Notes: generated by a model from the letters alone, not told the origin. A stretch of 34,426 bases of DNA from Methanomicrobiales archaeon (GCA_026394715.1 JAPKXR010000102.1:1-34426), one strand, 5' to 3'; shown: positions 17,361-26,494, counted from the first letter of the stretch. Translations and numbers: made by a program.

Positions 17361-17426
17361 TGTCAGACTATAATGATCTTAATGTCTGTCATTTGTCTGT
17401 CAATTGTCAGACAATTGTCAGATTGA
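17361..17426 (+). promoter_or_regulatory. 11-bp-phased TGTC operator in the cdrS leader
   Basis: TGTC motifs begin at 17361, 17383, 17394, 17405 and 17416, all multiples of 11 bases apart. Units are TGTCAGACTAT, TGTCTGTCATT, TGTCTGTCAAT, TGTCAGACAAT and TGTCAGATTGA. CAATTGTCAGA is a perfect 11-bp tandem repeat (17401-17422), and TTGTCTG...CAGACAA forms an inverted repeat. One-turn spacing is what dimeric ribbon-helix-helix proteins bind cooperatively, so autoregulation by CdrS is the simplest reading. The last unit abuts the ribosome-binding site. Confidence 0.7.
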
Positions 17427-17436
17427 GGAGAGAGTT

Positions 17437-17616
17437 ATGATGAAACGAATCACACTCCGGTTACCCGAACAACAGATCGAATTGCTAGAGCAGATGGTAG
17501 ATGCCGGAGAATTTCCGACAGTATCAGAAGCAGTGCGGGATGCGGTTCGTCAACTCATCGAACGGCGATCAGGCCGTATAATCAGAGACAGCGACCAGGT
17601 TTCATTCAAGGTTTAG
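17437..17616 (+). CDS. cdrS: CdrS-like ribbon-helix-helix regulator upstream of ftsZ
   Basis: A 59-residue CopG/RHH transcription factor. The beta strand [20 protein letters not shown] and the helical part ([16 protein letters not shown]) match the family. Short RHH genes directly upstream of ftsZ are known in Euryarchaeota; in haloarchaea this one is CdrS, a regulator of cell division genes, in the cdrS-ftsZ2 operon. The track start (TTG, 17404) is inside the operator. The ATG at 17437 or 17440 follows GAGGAGAG and starts right at the RHH strand. ftsZ begins 14 bases after the stop, so they form one operon. Confidence 0.85.
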   Translation: MMKRITLRLPEQQIELLEQMVDAGEFPTVSEAVRDAVRQLIERRSGRIIRDSDQVSFKV

Positions 17617-17630
17617 GAGGGTATGAAAAG

Positions 17631-18785
17631 ATGCAGACTATTATCAACGAGGCATTAAAAAATTCAGAGATTGAAAAGGAGATGAAAAACGGGGGTGCAA
17701 TTGATGATGATTTTGTCGGGCAACCACGTATTGTAATTATCGGATGTGGTGGTGCAGGAAACAACACCGTCAACCGGTTACACCACATGGGTGTAAACGG
17801 TGCTGAAACTATCGCGATCAATACCGATAAACAGCACCTTGACATGGTCCAGGCAGATAAAAGAGTCCTGATAGGAAAATCTCTGACCCGGGGACTTGGT
17901 GCAGGCGGTTACCCTGATGTGGGTAAACGTGCAGCGGAGATGGCCAGGCCAACACTCGAAGCACTCCTCGAATCCGCAGACCTCTGTTTCATTACAGCAG
18001 GAATGGGAGGCGGTACTGGAACTGGTTCTGCGCCGGTTGTCGCCCAGATAGCAAAAGAACAGGGCGCAATCGTTGTAGCAATGGTAAGTTACCCGTTCCA
18101 GGTGGAAAAAGCGCGCCTGATCCGGGCAGAAGAAGGACTTGAGGCACTATCTGCCGCATCAGACTCAGTAATTGTTCTTGACAACAACAGGCTGAAAAAT
18201 TTCGTACCGAACCTGCCCCTCGGACAGGCATTCTCGGTAATGGACCAGTTAATCGGAGAGACGGTAAAAGGCATCAGCGAAACGATCACTGAACCGTCAT
18301 TGATCAATATCGATTACGCAGATGTGCGCGCGATTATGAGCAAGGGCGGAGTTGCCGTGATGCTTGTCGGTGAAAGCAAACAGCAGAACAAATCAGAGAG
18401 TGTTGTTCGTGAATGTCTTTCTAACCCGATGCTCGACATTGATTACCGCGGCGCCACGGGGAGCTTGATCCACATCACGGGTGGAAGCGACCTTACTCTT
18501 CAGGATGCGGAGGAGATTGCCACTTCGCTCACGTACGAACTCGATCCCCATGCAGATGTTATCTGGGGTGCCCGTGTACGGAACGATATGGAAGGCAAGG
18601 TGAGGGTTCTCGCAATCATGACCGGTGTCGAAAAAGCCGCACTTCTTGGAAACCGCCAGACCTACAAGTCTATGATCGAGGATATGGATCTGAAAAAAGC
18701 AAACCCAAAGATGGTAGAAATGACAAAAAACAGAAAATCCCGCGATATGACAAGTGGCGGAAGTCTTCTGGAATGGGTTGGGTAA
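17631..18785 (+). CDS. ftsZ: cell division GTPase FtsZ
   Basis: A 384-residue tubulin-family protein that polymerises into the division ring. An extended N-terminus of ~30 residues precedes the nucleotide fold ([17 protein letters not shown]). The GTP signature GGGTGTG is at residues 126-132 and the T7 synergy loop region contains [11 protein letters not shown]. The C-terminal part includes [12 protein letters not shown] and a basic tail. Length and order are normal. An AGGAGG lies about ten bases before the ATG. Adjacency to a CdrS-like gene suggests the FtsZ2-type locus of Euryarchaeota, but I could not test the paralogue assignment. Confidence 0.97.
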   Translation: MQTIINEALKNSEIEKEMKNGGAIDDDFVGQPRIVIIGCGGAGNNTVNRLHHMGVNGAETIAINTDKQHLDMVQADKRVLIGKSLTRGLGAGGYPDVGKRAAEMARPTLEALLESADLCFITAGMGGGTGTGSAPVVAQIAKEQGAIVVAMVSYPFQVEKARLIRAEEGLEALSAASDSVIVLDNNRLKNFVPNLPLGQAFSVMDQLIGETVKGISETITEPSLINIDYADVRAIMSKGGVAVMLVGESKQQNKSESVVRECLSNPMLDIDYRGATGSLIHITGGSDLTLQDAEEIATSLTYELDPHADVIWGARVRNDMEGKVRVLAIMTGVEKAALLGNRQTYKSMIEDMDLKKANPKMVEMTKNRKSRDMTSGGSLLEWVG

Positions 18786-19423
18786 TCAAATAATCGGTTA
18801 TACCTCAACACTTCCATTTTGAAATAATTTGTTCTGTCCAGCCTCTATTTTCTAAAAATTGTAGTGATCTCACCTCAGTCGCACTGACATAACAATTTCA
18901 AATATTGTAAATTGAATGACAGGGTTAATGTAAACCAATAGAATATTCATCGATATTCTTCCCGGTTGACATCTTTTTTATATTTCCAGACTGCAGGACA
19001 TCTACCAAGGTGGGCATAAAAAGATAGCTCCCTGCATCTCATCCGGCGTGGCGAATTTCGACGAAACGCTTAATAGTTCCGATGTCTTTTAAATGATAGA
19101 AAGTCTTTCAGATAATCCCTCATCTGGAATGCTTGGGTATCTGACTGGAGTCAACCACCACGGAAGGCTCAAACGTCAGATTGGTATCGGGAGTTGAACA
19201 TCATGAACAGACAGATGAACAAGGGCAACGCAGGTTGCGCTACAGATTTATCGTTTCTACGGGTTTTTTCAAGGTTAGCTTCTTTTGAAGATCTTTGGGG
19301 AAACTGCCGGGTATTAAGCTGTTATTGTCCTAATCCTCCCTCATCCTGTTTGCCGTTATTACACAAACCTATCTTTCCTTTCCGAGGGTATTACCGAAAT
19401 CGATTATCGAGGATGAGTAGTGC
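18786..19423. other. 638-base region without a supported gene
   Basis: No family-like protein, tRNA or clear repeat is visible between ftsZ and the coiled-coil gene. A 34-codon frame from 19093 and a 78-codon TTG-started frame from 19194 have no supporting features. A GAGGATGAG ribosome-binding site for the next gene lies near 19410. Confidence 0.4.
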
Positions 19424-20284
19424 ATGTTGAACGAATTAATTGAGAAGAGAAAAAAGATTCTCGCCGAGTCTGAACAGCATAAAAACAGAAGAAATGAGCT
19501 AAATGCAGCTGCAAGTAAGTATGCTAAAGAGCGGAACGCCTTAAACAACAAGACGCGGGAGTATGTCGAAGAGGCGCAGACCAACAAGGACCTCCGGGAT
19601 AAATCAAACAATGAGGTCCAGTCATTTAAGGACCGTCGAAATGACTTAAATGAGAAAGCCAACGAGTTTTTCGATGAAATTGAGTCCTTCAAAAAGGAGC
19701 ATGGCGGCGTAAAAAACCGGGGCATCAAGGAGCTTCAGAAACAAATTGAGCTCCTTGAATTCCGCCAGCAGACCGAAGTCATCAGCACCGATAAAGAGCG
19801 CGAGCTGATCGACAAGATCAAGCAGATGAAGTCCTCAGTTCGGGAACAGGAGGCAGAATTAGAGCAGAACAAGGAGATCAAGACGAAGATCACCTCTGCG
19901 CGCGAAAATAGAAAAGAAGCATCTGACATTCATGCGAAAGTCACCGAGATGGCAGAGCTCGCCCAGAAACACCACGACCTGATGGTGGAGTTCTACAGAA
20001 AAGCGGACAAGTCGCGTGAAGAGGCTGATGCACAGCACAGGCTCTTTGTTGAGGCTCAGGAAACTGCCGATGCTGAACACAAATCCTTCATTGCATGCCA
20101 AAAAGAGCTTCGTGACTACGACAAAGTTATTTCCGGGCTCCGCAAGAAGACCAAGAAAGTCAAAGTTACCAAGGAGCAGAAAGCCGTCAGGAAAGAAGCT
20201 GAGCATATCTTCAAGATGTTCCGTGCCGGGGAGAAACTTACAACAGACGATCTCCTGCTTCTACAGCGTTCAAAAATGCTCTAA
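19424..20284 (+). CDS. archaeal coiled-coil protein, COG1340 type
   Basis: A 286-residue soluble, very charged protein predicted as an almost continuous coiled coil. Heptad-like Lys/Glu/Leu patterns run from residue 1 to ~255 (KRKKILAESEQHKNRRNELN, then KELQKQIELLEFRQQ). A short globular end has EHIFKMFRAGEKLTTDDLLLLQ, the recognisable C-terminal motif of these archaeal proteins. The function is unknown; members have sometimes been mislabelled phosphoserine phosphatase. It has its own ribosome-binding site and is followed by a T8 terminator-like run. Confidence 0.8.
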   Translation: MLNELIEKRKKILAESEQHKNRRNELNAAASKYAKERNALNNKTREYVEEAQTNKDLRDKSNNEVQSFKDRRNDLNEKANEFFDEIESFKKEHGGVKNRGIKELQKQIELLEFRQQTEVISTDKERELIDKIKQMKSSVREQEAELEQNKEIKTKITSARENRKEASDIHAKVTEMAELAQKHHDLMVEFYRKADKSREEADAQHRLFVEAQETADAEHKSFIACQKELRDYDKVISGLRKKTKKVKVTKEQKAVRKEAEHIFKMFRAGEKLTTDDLLLLQRSKML

Positions 20285-20301
20285 TCCTAAAATATTTATT
20301 C

Positions 20302-20309
20302 TTTTTTTT
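20302..20309 (+). terminator. T8 run after the coiled-coil gene
   Basis: Eight T residues 18 bases past the stop codon, consistent with archaeal U-tract termination. Confidence 0.5.
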
Positions 20310-20359
20310 CCCTGCACGGGCAATTATTTAATAGATTCATGCCCAATTCGTATACTGAA

Positions 20360-21496
20360 ATGGCGCTTGGGCGAACACTTGTCCTCTCCGTGGACCGTGA
20401 CGATGATATCGGATACAAGGCAGGGATAGTTAGTCCGGTAATCGGTCGTGAAGAATGCCTCAATGCTGCAGTGAACCTGGCCCTCGCCGATCCCGAAGAT
20501 TCCGATGTGAATGCAATATTTCAGGCGGTAAAGACCTACGACGAGCTAAAAGCCGCCGGCGAGGACGTCGAGGTTGCACTGATTTCAGGTAACCACATGC
20601 ATATGATCGAGGGTGATCGCCGAATCGCAGATCACCTGGAAATGGTAGTTTCGCAGACCGGTGTAACAAGTTGCATCATGATTGCCGATGGCGCAGAAGA
20701 TGAATTTGTTATCCCGATTATCCAGTCAAAACTCCCGGTAGCGAGCATCCGTCGTGTTGTTGTATCGCAGATCGCAAACCTTGAAGGCACCTATTATACC
20801 ATCAAGAAACTCCTGAATGACCCGAAATTTTCAAGGATCTTCCTGGTCCCGCTCGGACTCGCGATGCTCCTGTATGCGGGGGCAAACCAACTTGGCAATC
20901 CACAAATTGCGACCATCATTGTCGTCGGAGTCATTGGTATGTATCTCCTGTACCGCGGGTTTGGTATTGATGATTCATTCAGGGGATTTGTAAGAGCCCT
21001 CCAGACATCATTAAAACGGAACAGGTTTTCATTTGCTACCTATATCGTAGGTATACTGCTCTTCGTCGTTGGAATAGTACTGGGACTGATGAGAATTCTC
21101 GAGTATTATCCCTCAGACGGGTCCTTCGGAATACTCCAGTACCTGATGACCTTTATCTATGGCTCGGTACTCTGGTTTACCCTTGGGGGTGTTGTTTCAT
21201 CAATTGGGATTATCATAGATAACTTCTTTTATGAACGCGAAGGACTGGCAAAGGTCATTGTGTTTCCTTTCTTCATCAGCGCAATCGGTTTGATCGCCTA
21301 TGGCGCCAGTATCTATGCCATGTCAGTTTTAAAAGTGGCCGAGTTCCCCTATTCAACCGACACAGCACTCCAGTATATATTCTACGGAATTATCGGTGGG
21401 TTTGCCTGTGTATTCGCCGGTGTAGGCATCCAGCGTTACATTAATAGGTGGATGGTAGGTCACCAACCGGATGAAGAATTTAGCGAAGTTGCTTAA
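20360..21496 (+). CDS. DUF373 family membrane protein
   Basis: A predicted membrane protein of 378 residues. The soluble N-terminal domain (~130 residues) opens with LVLSVDRDDDIGYKAG, the DUF373 hallmark, and may bind a nucleotide or metal through its Asp run. About six hydrophobic segments follow (for example IFLVPLGLAMLLYAGA, YIVGILLFVVGIVLGLM, GGFACVFAGVGI). DUF373 (COG2237) is widespread in Euryarchaeota and uncharacterised. I prefer the ATG at 20360 over 20339: the family begins at this point and a TATA-like TTATTTAATA (about 20324-20333) would give a nearly leaderless mRNA. Confidence 0.85.
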   Translation: MALGRTLVLSVDRDDDIGYKAGIVSPVIGREECLNAAVNLALADPEDSDVNAIFQAVKTYDELKAAGEDVEVALISGNHMHMIEGDRRIADHLEMVVSQTGVTSCIMIADGAEDEFVIPIIQSKLPVASIRRVVVSQIANLEGTYYTIKKLLNDPKFSRIFLVPLGLAMLLYAGANQLGNPQIATIIVVGVIGMYLLYRGFGIDDSFRGFVRALQTSLKRNRFSFATYIVGILLFVVGIVLGLMRILEYYPSDGSFGILQYLMTFIYGSVLWFTLGGVVSSIGIIIDNFFYEREGLAKVIVFPFFISAIGLIAYGASIYAMSVLKVAEFPYSTDTALQYIFYGIIGGFACVFAGVGIQRYINRWMVGHQPDEEFSEVA

Positions 21497-21879
21497 ATGT
21501 CCCAAAAACCCAAGGCAGAATGAATGTAAAAAGTCTTTTTCCCGTATTTTTGCATCGCCTCTTTTGGGGTTCGGTTGACGACACACGTATAGGCCCTCAT
21601 AATAATCCTCGGAACCTCTTTACCCACTTCCAGCACAGGAATACGAGGTGACAGAGAAAAACGATACGAAAAATACGTGCATAATGATAACTCATGTGCA
21701 CGAAAGGGTAAACGATTGCGTTGACCAGGTATTTTCAGTTGAAAATTAGGAATATGGCGTATTCTCACAAATTTTAGTTTTTCCCTGACTATCGGACGGT
21801 GACGAAACCAAAAAAAATTATCTTTTTTACAACCGGATATAACAAATACTTGTGTCAGCCAGAAAACGGACAGTAATTG
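21497..21879. other. 383-base intergenic region between convergent genes
   Basis: A T-rich TCTTTTTCCCGTATTTTTG shortly after the DUF373 stop (about 21533-21551) may terminate that transcript. The 91-codon minus-strand frame crossing this region has no recognisable feature and overlaps the DUF373 end; I see no gene here. Confidence 0.4.
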
Positions 21880-22326
21880 TTACCGGTCAAAAAAACCCAT
21901 ACCATCAGAAAAATTTTTGGTATTCCGGTATTCCCGCGCGACCTGTGGCGACACAACCCGCAGATTCGGGATTACAACATTAAACTCGTGTTCCGGGAAC
22001 CAGTAGATCCCTTTACCATAATCATACGAAATATCATTAACCTGGAACTCTGCACTATTCATCTCCACATTTTTTACCGTGGCATCTTCATAATTTAACA
22101 CTTTTAATAATTTGACTTTCAGGTCCTGTTTTCCGAGCAGGTATACGATAAGCTGGGTACCGGGATCAATAGTATAGTTAACCTTGATATTTGCCTGATC
22201 CCTCTCGAGATTGATCGTCATATCATTAATCGTGATATAACTATAACGCTCATCATTCGCGGCCAGGACTGGCACCGCCATACCGATAATAAATATGCAT
22301 AGTACAGCGATGGCTCTTATTCTCAT
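21880..22326 (-). CDS. small secreted protein, unknown
   Basis: A 148-residue exported protein: signal peptide MRIRAIAVLCIFIIGMAVPVLAA, then a beta-rich domain with no cysteines (ITINDMTINLERDQANIKVN, YLLGKQDLKVKLLKVLNYED). No C-terminal anchor is visible. I do not recognise the family. The track start at 22347 is a TTG; the ATG at 22326 begins the signal peptide and lies about 27 bases after a GGATATAAG box (22350-22357), which predicts a leaderless mRNA. Confidence 0.7.
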   Translation of the reverse strand: MRIRAIAVLCIFIIGMAVPVLAANDERYSYITINDMTINLERDQANIKVNYTIDPGTQLIVYLLGKQDLKVKLLKVLNYEDATVKNVEMNSAEFQVNDISYDYGKGIYWFPEHEFNVVIPNLRVVSPQVAREYRNTKNFSDGMGFFDR

Positions 22327-22349
22327 CACTACTATATTTCGATGCAAAT

Positions 22350-22357
22350 CTTATATC
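22350..22357 (-). promoter_or_regulatory. TATA box deciding the start at 22326
   Basis: Minus strand GGATATAA centred about 27 bases upstream of ATG 22326, the standard archaeal distance to a leaderless start. Confidence 0.55.
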
Positions 22358-22464
22358 CTTTCTGGTATCTCTGAAACCTAAAACCAATATTTGCTTTACA
22401 ATTTCAATAATAACGACAATATATCGGTTAATACTGAATTAATGTCATACTGGGTTAAAATTGA

Positions 22465-22773
22465 TTATGGGTCTGTGAATTCGCTGCCCTGTACACGGAG
22501 GATGATCTCGATGCTGGAGACATTTGTCTTTCCACTATCGGTATCAATCACCTCCGTGCAGGTAATGATCTCTTTTTTAATGACACCTTCCAGGAACCGG
22601 TTTAATGAAATCTCCACTGTATCTACCGCACGTGATATCGCCTTCCCCCTCGCCTTGATAGCAACTTCCTGTGCTCCGTTGTTGAACTGGGTTACGACTG
22701 CCAGAACGTAGTTCATTACGGGTTTGTTTCCCACGAATACAGTATTGTCTTTGATCATGTCCTCGGTCACCAT
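22465..22773 (-). CDS. albA: Alba-family DNA/RNA-binding protein
   Basis: A 102-residue chromatin protein. [21 protein letters not shown] is the Alba N-terminal strand and helix, and [19 protein letters not shown] is the central conserved region carrying the basic nucleic-acid contact residues. It acts as a dimer on DNA or RNA. Its ATG overlaps the stop of asd (ATGA), so it is translated from the lysine operon mRNA. A link between a chromatin protein and amino acid synthesis is probably only one of expression level. Confidence 0.93.
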   Translation of the reverse strand: MVTEDMIKDNTVFVGNKPVMNYVLAVVTQFNNGAQEVAIKARGKAISRAVDTVEISLNRFLEGVIKKEIITCTEVIDTDSGKTNVSSIEIILRVQGSEFTDP

Positions 22774-23789
22774 CAGAGGTATTTTTTGGTGTATATTAGT
22801 TCAGCATTAAGGACTGATGCTCCAGCGGCCCCGCGGATTGTATTATGCCCCATTGTCACATACCGAAGCCCTTCTCGGACCCTCCCTACTGATACGGTCA
22901 TCCCATCCCCGCGAAGCCGGTCAAGCCTTGGCTGGGGGCGGTCAGATTCATCAAACAGGTGAACAGATTTCTTGGGCTGGGTGGGAAGACCACTGATAGG
23001 GGGAACATAGAATCGGTATGATTCGATGACTTTCTCAACCTCTTCCCTGATATCAATCCATACTGCCATGGTATGACCATCAATTACAGGCACCCGGTGA
23101 CAGCTTGCGCTTACCGTAAAAGGGGCATTCTTCACTTCAGAACCTTCAAGTGTCCCCATAATCTTTAGGGACTCGGTCTCCATTTTCTCTTCTTCACCCC
23201 CGATATATGGGATGATATTGTCATAGATCGCCATGGCCGCTACACCCTGGAAACCGGCACCTGAAATGGCCTGCATCGTTGCAACTCTCACATCTGAGAA
23301 TGCATAGGACCTGATGGGAGCAAGAGACATTACCAGCATAATTGTCGAGCAGTTTGGATTTGTAACGATAAACCCATCTCTTCCATTGTCCCGCTGCACA
23401 TCGATAAGTCCCAGGTGATCAGGGTTTACCTCGGGGACGACGAGCGGGATATCCTTCTCCATACGGTGTGAACTTGCATTGCTGCAGACAGCGATACCCG
23501 CATCAGCACACATCATCTCCACATCGCCTGCAATCTCTGCAGGCAATGCAGAAAAGACCAGGTCAACATCTTTCAGGCTCGCGGTGGATGTCGGGCTTAT
23601 GCATATATCACCAAAAGTTTCAGGAAATGGCGCATCCAACCGCCAGTTTACAACATCCCGGTACAACTTTCCTGCACTCCTGTCTGAGGCAGTGAGAGTT
23701 TTGAGATTAAACCAGGGATGATCAGCGAGTTGTTGTACAAATCGCTGACCTACAGCGCCCGTCGCGCCTAATACACCTACATTGATCAT
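22773..23789 (-). CDS. asd: aspartate-semialdehyde dehydrogenase
   Basis: A 338-residue NADP-dependent enzyme that reduces aspartyl-4-phosphate to aspartate semialdehyde, the branch point to lysine, threonine and methionine. The N-terminal Rossmann motif is [16 protein letters not shown]. The catalytic cysteine is in [11 protein letters not shown], and the base histidine is likely in [14 protein letters not shown]. It belongs to the archaeal/fungal type by length and motif. It sits in the rps17e-dapA-dapB-ferredoxin-asd-alba cluster; aspartate kinase is not in the window. Confidence 0.96.
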   Translation of the reverse strand: MINVGVLGATGAVGQRFVQQLADHPWFNLKTLTASDRSAGKLYRDVVNWRLDAPFPETFGDICISPTSTASLKDVDLVFSALPAEIAGDVEMMCADAGIAVCSNASSHRMEKDIPLVVPEVNPDHLGLIDVQRDNGRDGFIVTNPNCSTIMLVMSLAPIRSYAFSDVRVATMQAISGAGFQGVAAMAIYDNIIPYIGGEEEKMETESLKIMGTLEGSEVKNAPFTVSASCHRVPVIDGHTMAVWIDIREEVEKVIESYRFYVPPISGLPTQPKKSVHLFDESDRPQPRLDRLRGDGMTVSVGRVREGLRYVTMGHNTIRGAAGASVLNAELIYTKKYL

Positions 23790-23835
23790 AGATAGAAAAT
23801 AGCTACATCAGTAAAGTAATTAAATCGTTTGATTT

Positions 23836-24009
23836 TTATTCGAGATGGATTGCCTCTGACGGGCATACATCGACACAAGACCCACAATCCACGCAGAGTT
23901 CTTTGTCTACCTTTGCCTTTTCGTTATTCATCATAATTGCCTGGGCCGGGCACTCATCGACACATGTCTCACAGGCCGTGCATTTTTCTTCATCAACAAT
24001 TGCAGTCAT
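23836..24009 (-). CDS. 2[4Fe-4S] ferredoxin
   Basis: A 57-residue ferredoxin with two complete cluster motifs, CTACETCVDEC-P and CVDCGSCVDVC-P, spaced as in clostridial ferredoxins. It carries low-potential electrons in the cytoplasm. The track start (GTG at 24021) is probably four codons too long; the ATG at 24009 starts the normal MTAIVDEEKC. It lies inside the lysine operon between dapB and asd, with gaps of 46 and 75 bases. No enzyme of this pathway uses ferredoxin as far as I know, so its location is probably about expression. Confidence 0.93.
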   Translation of the reverse strand: MTAIVDEEKCTACETCVDECPAQAIMMNNEKAKVDKELCVDCGSCVDVCPSEAIHLE

Positions 24010-24084
24010 AAATACAATCACTAATTCCTGTACTAAATTGCTTAAAAATATAAATAAGGTATCGGTACTACCAGAATAATACGA

Positions 24085-24864
24085 TTAATGGGATGATTTT
24101 CCGGCAAGGTCCAAAACTTCGTTCATCCCATAGATACCCGGTTCCCGGGAGATGACCCAGCGTGCCGCCCGTAGCGCTCCCTGGGCAAATACCGACCTGT
24201 CGTACGCACGGTGGGACAGCGTAATCGTTTCAAAATTGCCGGAAAACATTACTGAGTGGTCTCCAACAATATCTCCGCCCCTGATAACATGGACACCAAT
24301 CTCGGATTTTTCTCTCTCCTTCATTCCTTCACGACCATATTGTTTCCTGCGCTCTCCGAGTTCCTCATCAAGGATCTGCAGGATGGTACGGGCAGTACCA
24401 CTTGGGGCATCCTTCTTATACCGGTGGTGCGCCTCGGTAACCTCAATATCATAATCAGCTAACAACGGGGCTGCTTCACGGATAAGCTGCCAGAATATAT
24501 TCACCCCGATGCTATAGTTGCTCGAGATGACTGCCGGAACATTCCCTTTTATCGCAACCTCCATTTCAGCTCGCTGGGCTGGTGTGAACCCGGTAGTACC
24601 GATTACAAGAGCAGTGCCGGCTTTCGCACCGGCCTTCACATTCTGAACTGCCGCATCTGCGACGGTAAAGTCTATCAATATATCAGGTCGCTTCTCTTCA
24701 AGCAACCCTGGTAACTGCGAAGATTCAACAACCCCGACACCAAAAAATGAACCGGGTTTGATATCGATGCCCCCGACAAGGTCAAGATCTTCCGATTCGT
24801 TTACCATCCTTCCGATTGTCATGCCCATTCGCCCAAGCGCCCCGCACACAACAACGCTAGGCAT
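24085..24864 (-). CDS. dapB: 4-hydroxy-tetrahydrodipicolinate reductase
   Basis: A 259-residue NAD(P)H enzyme that acts after DapA. MPSVVVCGALGRMGMTIGRMV is the Rossmann start. EAHHRYKKDAPSGTA holds the catalytic histidine and lysine region and the substrate loop, and VISSNYSIGVNIFW is conserved. The track start (24915) adds 17 residues that read through the end of dapA; the ATG at 24864 gives the canonical N-terminus and an 8-base overlap with dapA. Confidence 0.95.
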   Translation of the reverse strand: MPSVVVCGALGRMGMTIGRMVNESEDLDLVGGIDIKPGSFFGVGVVESSQLPGLLEEKRPDILIDFTVADAAVQNVKAGAKAGTALVIGTTGFTPAQRAEMEVAIKGNVPAVISSNYSIGVNIFWQLIREAAPLLADYDIEVTEAHHRYKKDAPSGTARTILQILDEELGERRKQYGREGMKEREKSEIGVHVIRGGDIVGDHSVMFSGNFETITLSHRAYDRSVFAQGALRAARWVISREPGIYGMNEVLDLAGKSSH

Positions 24865-25732
24865 AGGTATCAAGGACCTCCTGGAGTTTTTTTGTCTTTT
24901 CAGCATCCAGGTCATCGAGGGGCAACCTTACCGGGCCTCCCGCCATGCCGCGCAGTGCAACAGCCTTCTTGACCGGGATAGGGTTGGTATCGGTGAAAAG
25001 CCCTCGGAACAAGGGGGATAACGTGTAATGAAGGTCAAGTGCCTCCTCAAGCTCTCCCTCACAGAAATGGTCGAACATTTTAACCATCAGGGCCGGTTCA
25101 ATATTTGCAGCGACCGATATTACACCACTTCCGCCCAGGCAAAGGATTGGCATGGTGAGACCATCATCACCGGATATCACCATGAAATCCTCATCCAGTG
25201 TCCCTTCGATAATACGGGAAACCTGACTAATATCCCCGCTAGCCTCCTTGATCCCCACGATATTTGGGTGGCGGGCAAGTTCAATAACAAGATCGGGCTG
25301 AAGATTCTGTCCCGTTCGACCGGGAACGTTATACACGACAACCGGGATATCGATATCAGCTATCCTTGTGTAATGCTTGATCAACCCTGACCGGTTCGGC
25401 TTGTTGTAATACGGACTTATGACGAGCGCGCCATCCGCACCGAGGTCCTTGGCAGCTTCTGTGAACCGGATCGCTTCAGCAGTGTTATTCGACCCGGTAC
25501 CTGCAAGTACCGGGACCCTGCCACCTACTTCATCCACCGCGGCCTCGATTACCAGCTCATGCTCTTCAAAGCTGAGCGTGGCTGATTCACCAGTCGAACC
25601 GCAAGGTACGATGCCATGCACACCCTGTTCCAGGAGAAATGCGATGTTCGATCTCAGGCCCTCAAGGTCAAGATCCATCGTAGAATTTCTTTTAAAAGGG
25701 GTTATAATCGCAGGAAGTACTCCCTCAAACAT
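24857..25732 (-). CDS. dapA: 4-hydroxy-tetrahydrodipicolinate synthase
   Basis: A 291-residue class I aldolase that condenses pyruvate with aspartate semialdehyde. The TIM barrel starts FEGVLPAIITPFKRN; GSTGESATLSFEEH is the substrate loop, VVVYNVPGRTGQNL contains the catalytic tyrosine, and VGIKEASGDISQV carries the Schiff-base lysine. Length is normal. It is 8 bases downstream of the eS17 gene. Confidence 0.97.
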   Translation of the reverse strand: MFEGVLPAIITPFKRNSTMDLDLEGLRSNIAFLLEQGVHGIVPCGSTGESATLSFEEHELVIEAAVDEVGGRVPVLAGTGSNNTAEAIRFTEAAKDLGADGALVISPYYNKPNRSGLIKHYTRIADIDIPVVVYNVPGRTGQNLQPDLVIELARHPNIVGIKEASGDISQVSRIIEGTLDEDFMVISGDDGLTMPILCLGGSGVISVAANIEPALMVKMFDHFCEGELEEALDLHYTLSPLFRGLFTDTNPIPVKKAVALRGMAGGPVRLPLDDLDAEKTKKLQEVLDTYA

Positions 25733-25740
25733 AATAAGTT

Positions 25741-25932
25741 TTATGAGTGTCTTCCGGTATTTATTTTCCGCGTAATGTACCCGGCAACCCGGTTCCTTAC
25801 ACGTTTACTGGATATTGAAGTCATATCAGTGACGACCTGCTTGTTCTCATCAAAACTATTGGACATTTTATCGCCGAATCTCGTAATAAGCTCGGCACCG
25901 GTTGATTTGATATACGATGGCTTGATTCCCAT
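25741..25932 (-). CDS. rps17e: 30S ribosomal protein eS17
   Basis: A 63-residue ribosomal protein. MGIKPSYIKSTGAELI and SKRVRNRVAGYITRKI are the signature ends of the family. It is the first gene of the lysine cluster, with an AT-rich AATAATATTAG about 25-30 bases upstream. Confidence 0.95.
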   Translation of the reverse strand: MGIKPSYIKSTGAELITRFGDKMSNSFDENKQVVTDMTSISSKRVRNRVAGYITRKINTGRHS

Positions 25933-25963
25933 ATTGACACCTTTTGGTTTGTGCTAATATTAT

Positions 25964-26494
25964 TCACATTGATAGCATAAGAATATTATTTGCGATTCCC
26001 TGAGGTTCTTCTCCAAAAAGCCGGATTATTGCCTCGTTATCTCCGGTGCGCCGGCTGTAAATCGCATCCGGTACACCATTGCGGCAGCACTGGGCAACAC
26101 CCCAGTCCATAGTCTTTAGTCCGGGGGGTTCCTTCCGGGGATCAAAAGAACAAGTTTCAAAAAATCTGGTATCCATCGTTTTCACCGCCGCCGGTGTACA
26201 GGCAACAATCGCTGCGCTCCGAATACGGGGGTCAAATTTCATTACCGTCAGAAGAACCGTCGCAATCATTCCTCCACCGCCAAATTCGACAGTACATGTA
26301 TCAAAATCCCTGTATTGTTGGCATAGTCCTCCACGCACGCAGGCGATATCAGTATCATCCCTTGCGCCTTTCCGTGCATACCCCAGCTGCGCACCCCCGG
26401 ATGGAATAAGGCTTTCGGGAATTTTACCAGTAAGGTGTGATGCAGCATCAGACAATTTTTGAAGTAAGGCGGCCTTTTCATCGTTTTGAATCAT
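25964..26494 (-). CDS. ThiN-domain protein (thiamine-phosphate synthase-like)
   Basis: About 176 residues resembling the archaeal ThiN domain: SLIPSGGAQLGYARKGA and DTDIACVRGGL correspond to the IPE-x-GxNIxYAxxxA and DVAxVxGRI motifs. EFGGGGMIATVLLTVMKFDPRIRSA follows, and PDAIYSRRTGDNEAIIRLFGEEP fits the C-terminal end. ThiN is usually fused to ThiD and joins the pyrimidine and thiazole halves of thiamine phosphate; here it stands alone, so catalysis is uncertain. Some otherwise typical residues differ (IPSGG for IPEVG, RGG for GRI). The track start at 26596 would add 34 residues that cross a divergent promoter; I prefer the ATG at 26494. Confidence 0.6.
   Translation of the reverse strand: MIQNDEKAALLQKLSDAASHLTGKIPESLIPSGGAQLGYARKGARDDTDIACVRGGLCQQYRDFDTCTVEFGGGGMIATVLLTVMKFDPRIRSAAIVACTPAAVKTMDTRFFETCSFDPRKEPPGLKTMDWGVAQCCRNGVPDAIYSRRTGDNEAIIRLFGEEPQGIANNILMLSM

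Noticed and set aside
19093-19430. Short frames and a possible C/D box RNA between ftsZ and the coiled-coil gene
   Set aside because: A TGATA/CTGA pair is present but spacing and guide regions could not be matched to a target, and the frames have no recognisable features.
21493-21768. 91-codon minus-strand frame after the DUF373 gene
   Set aside because: No domain, signal or promoter seen, and it overlaps the end of the DUF373 gene.
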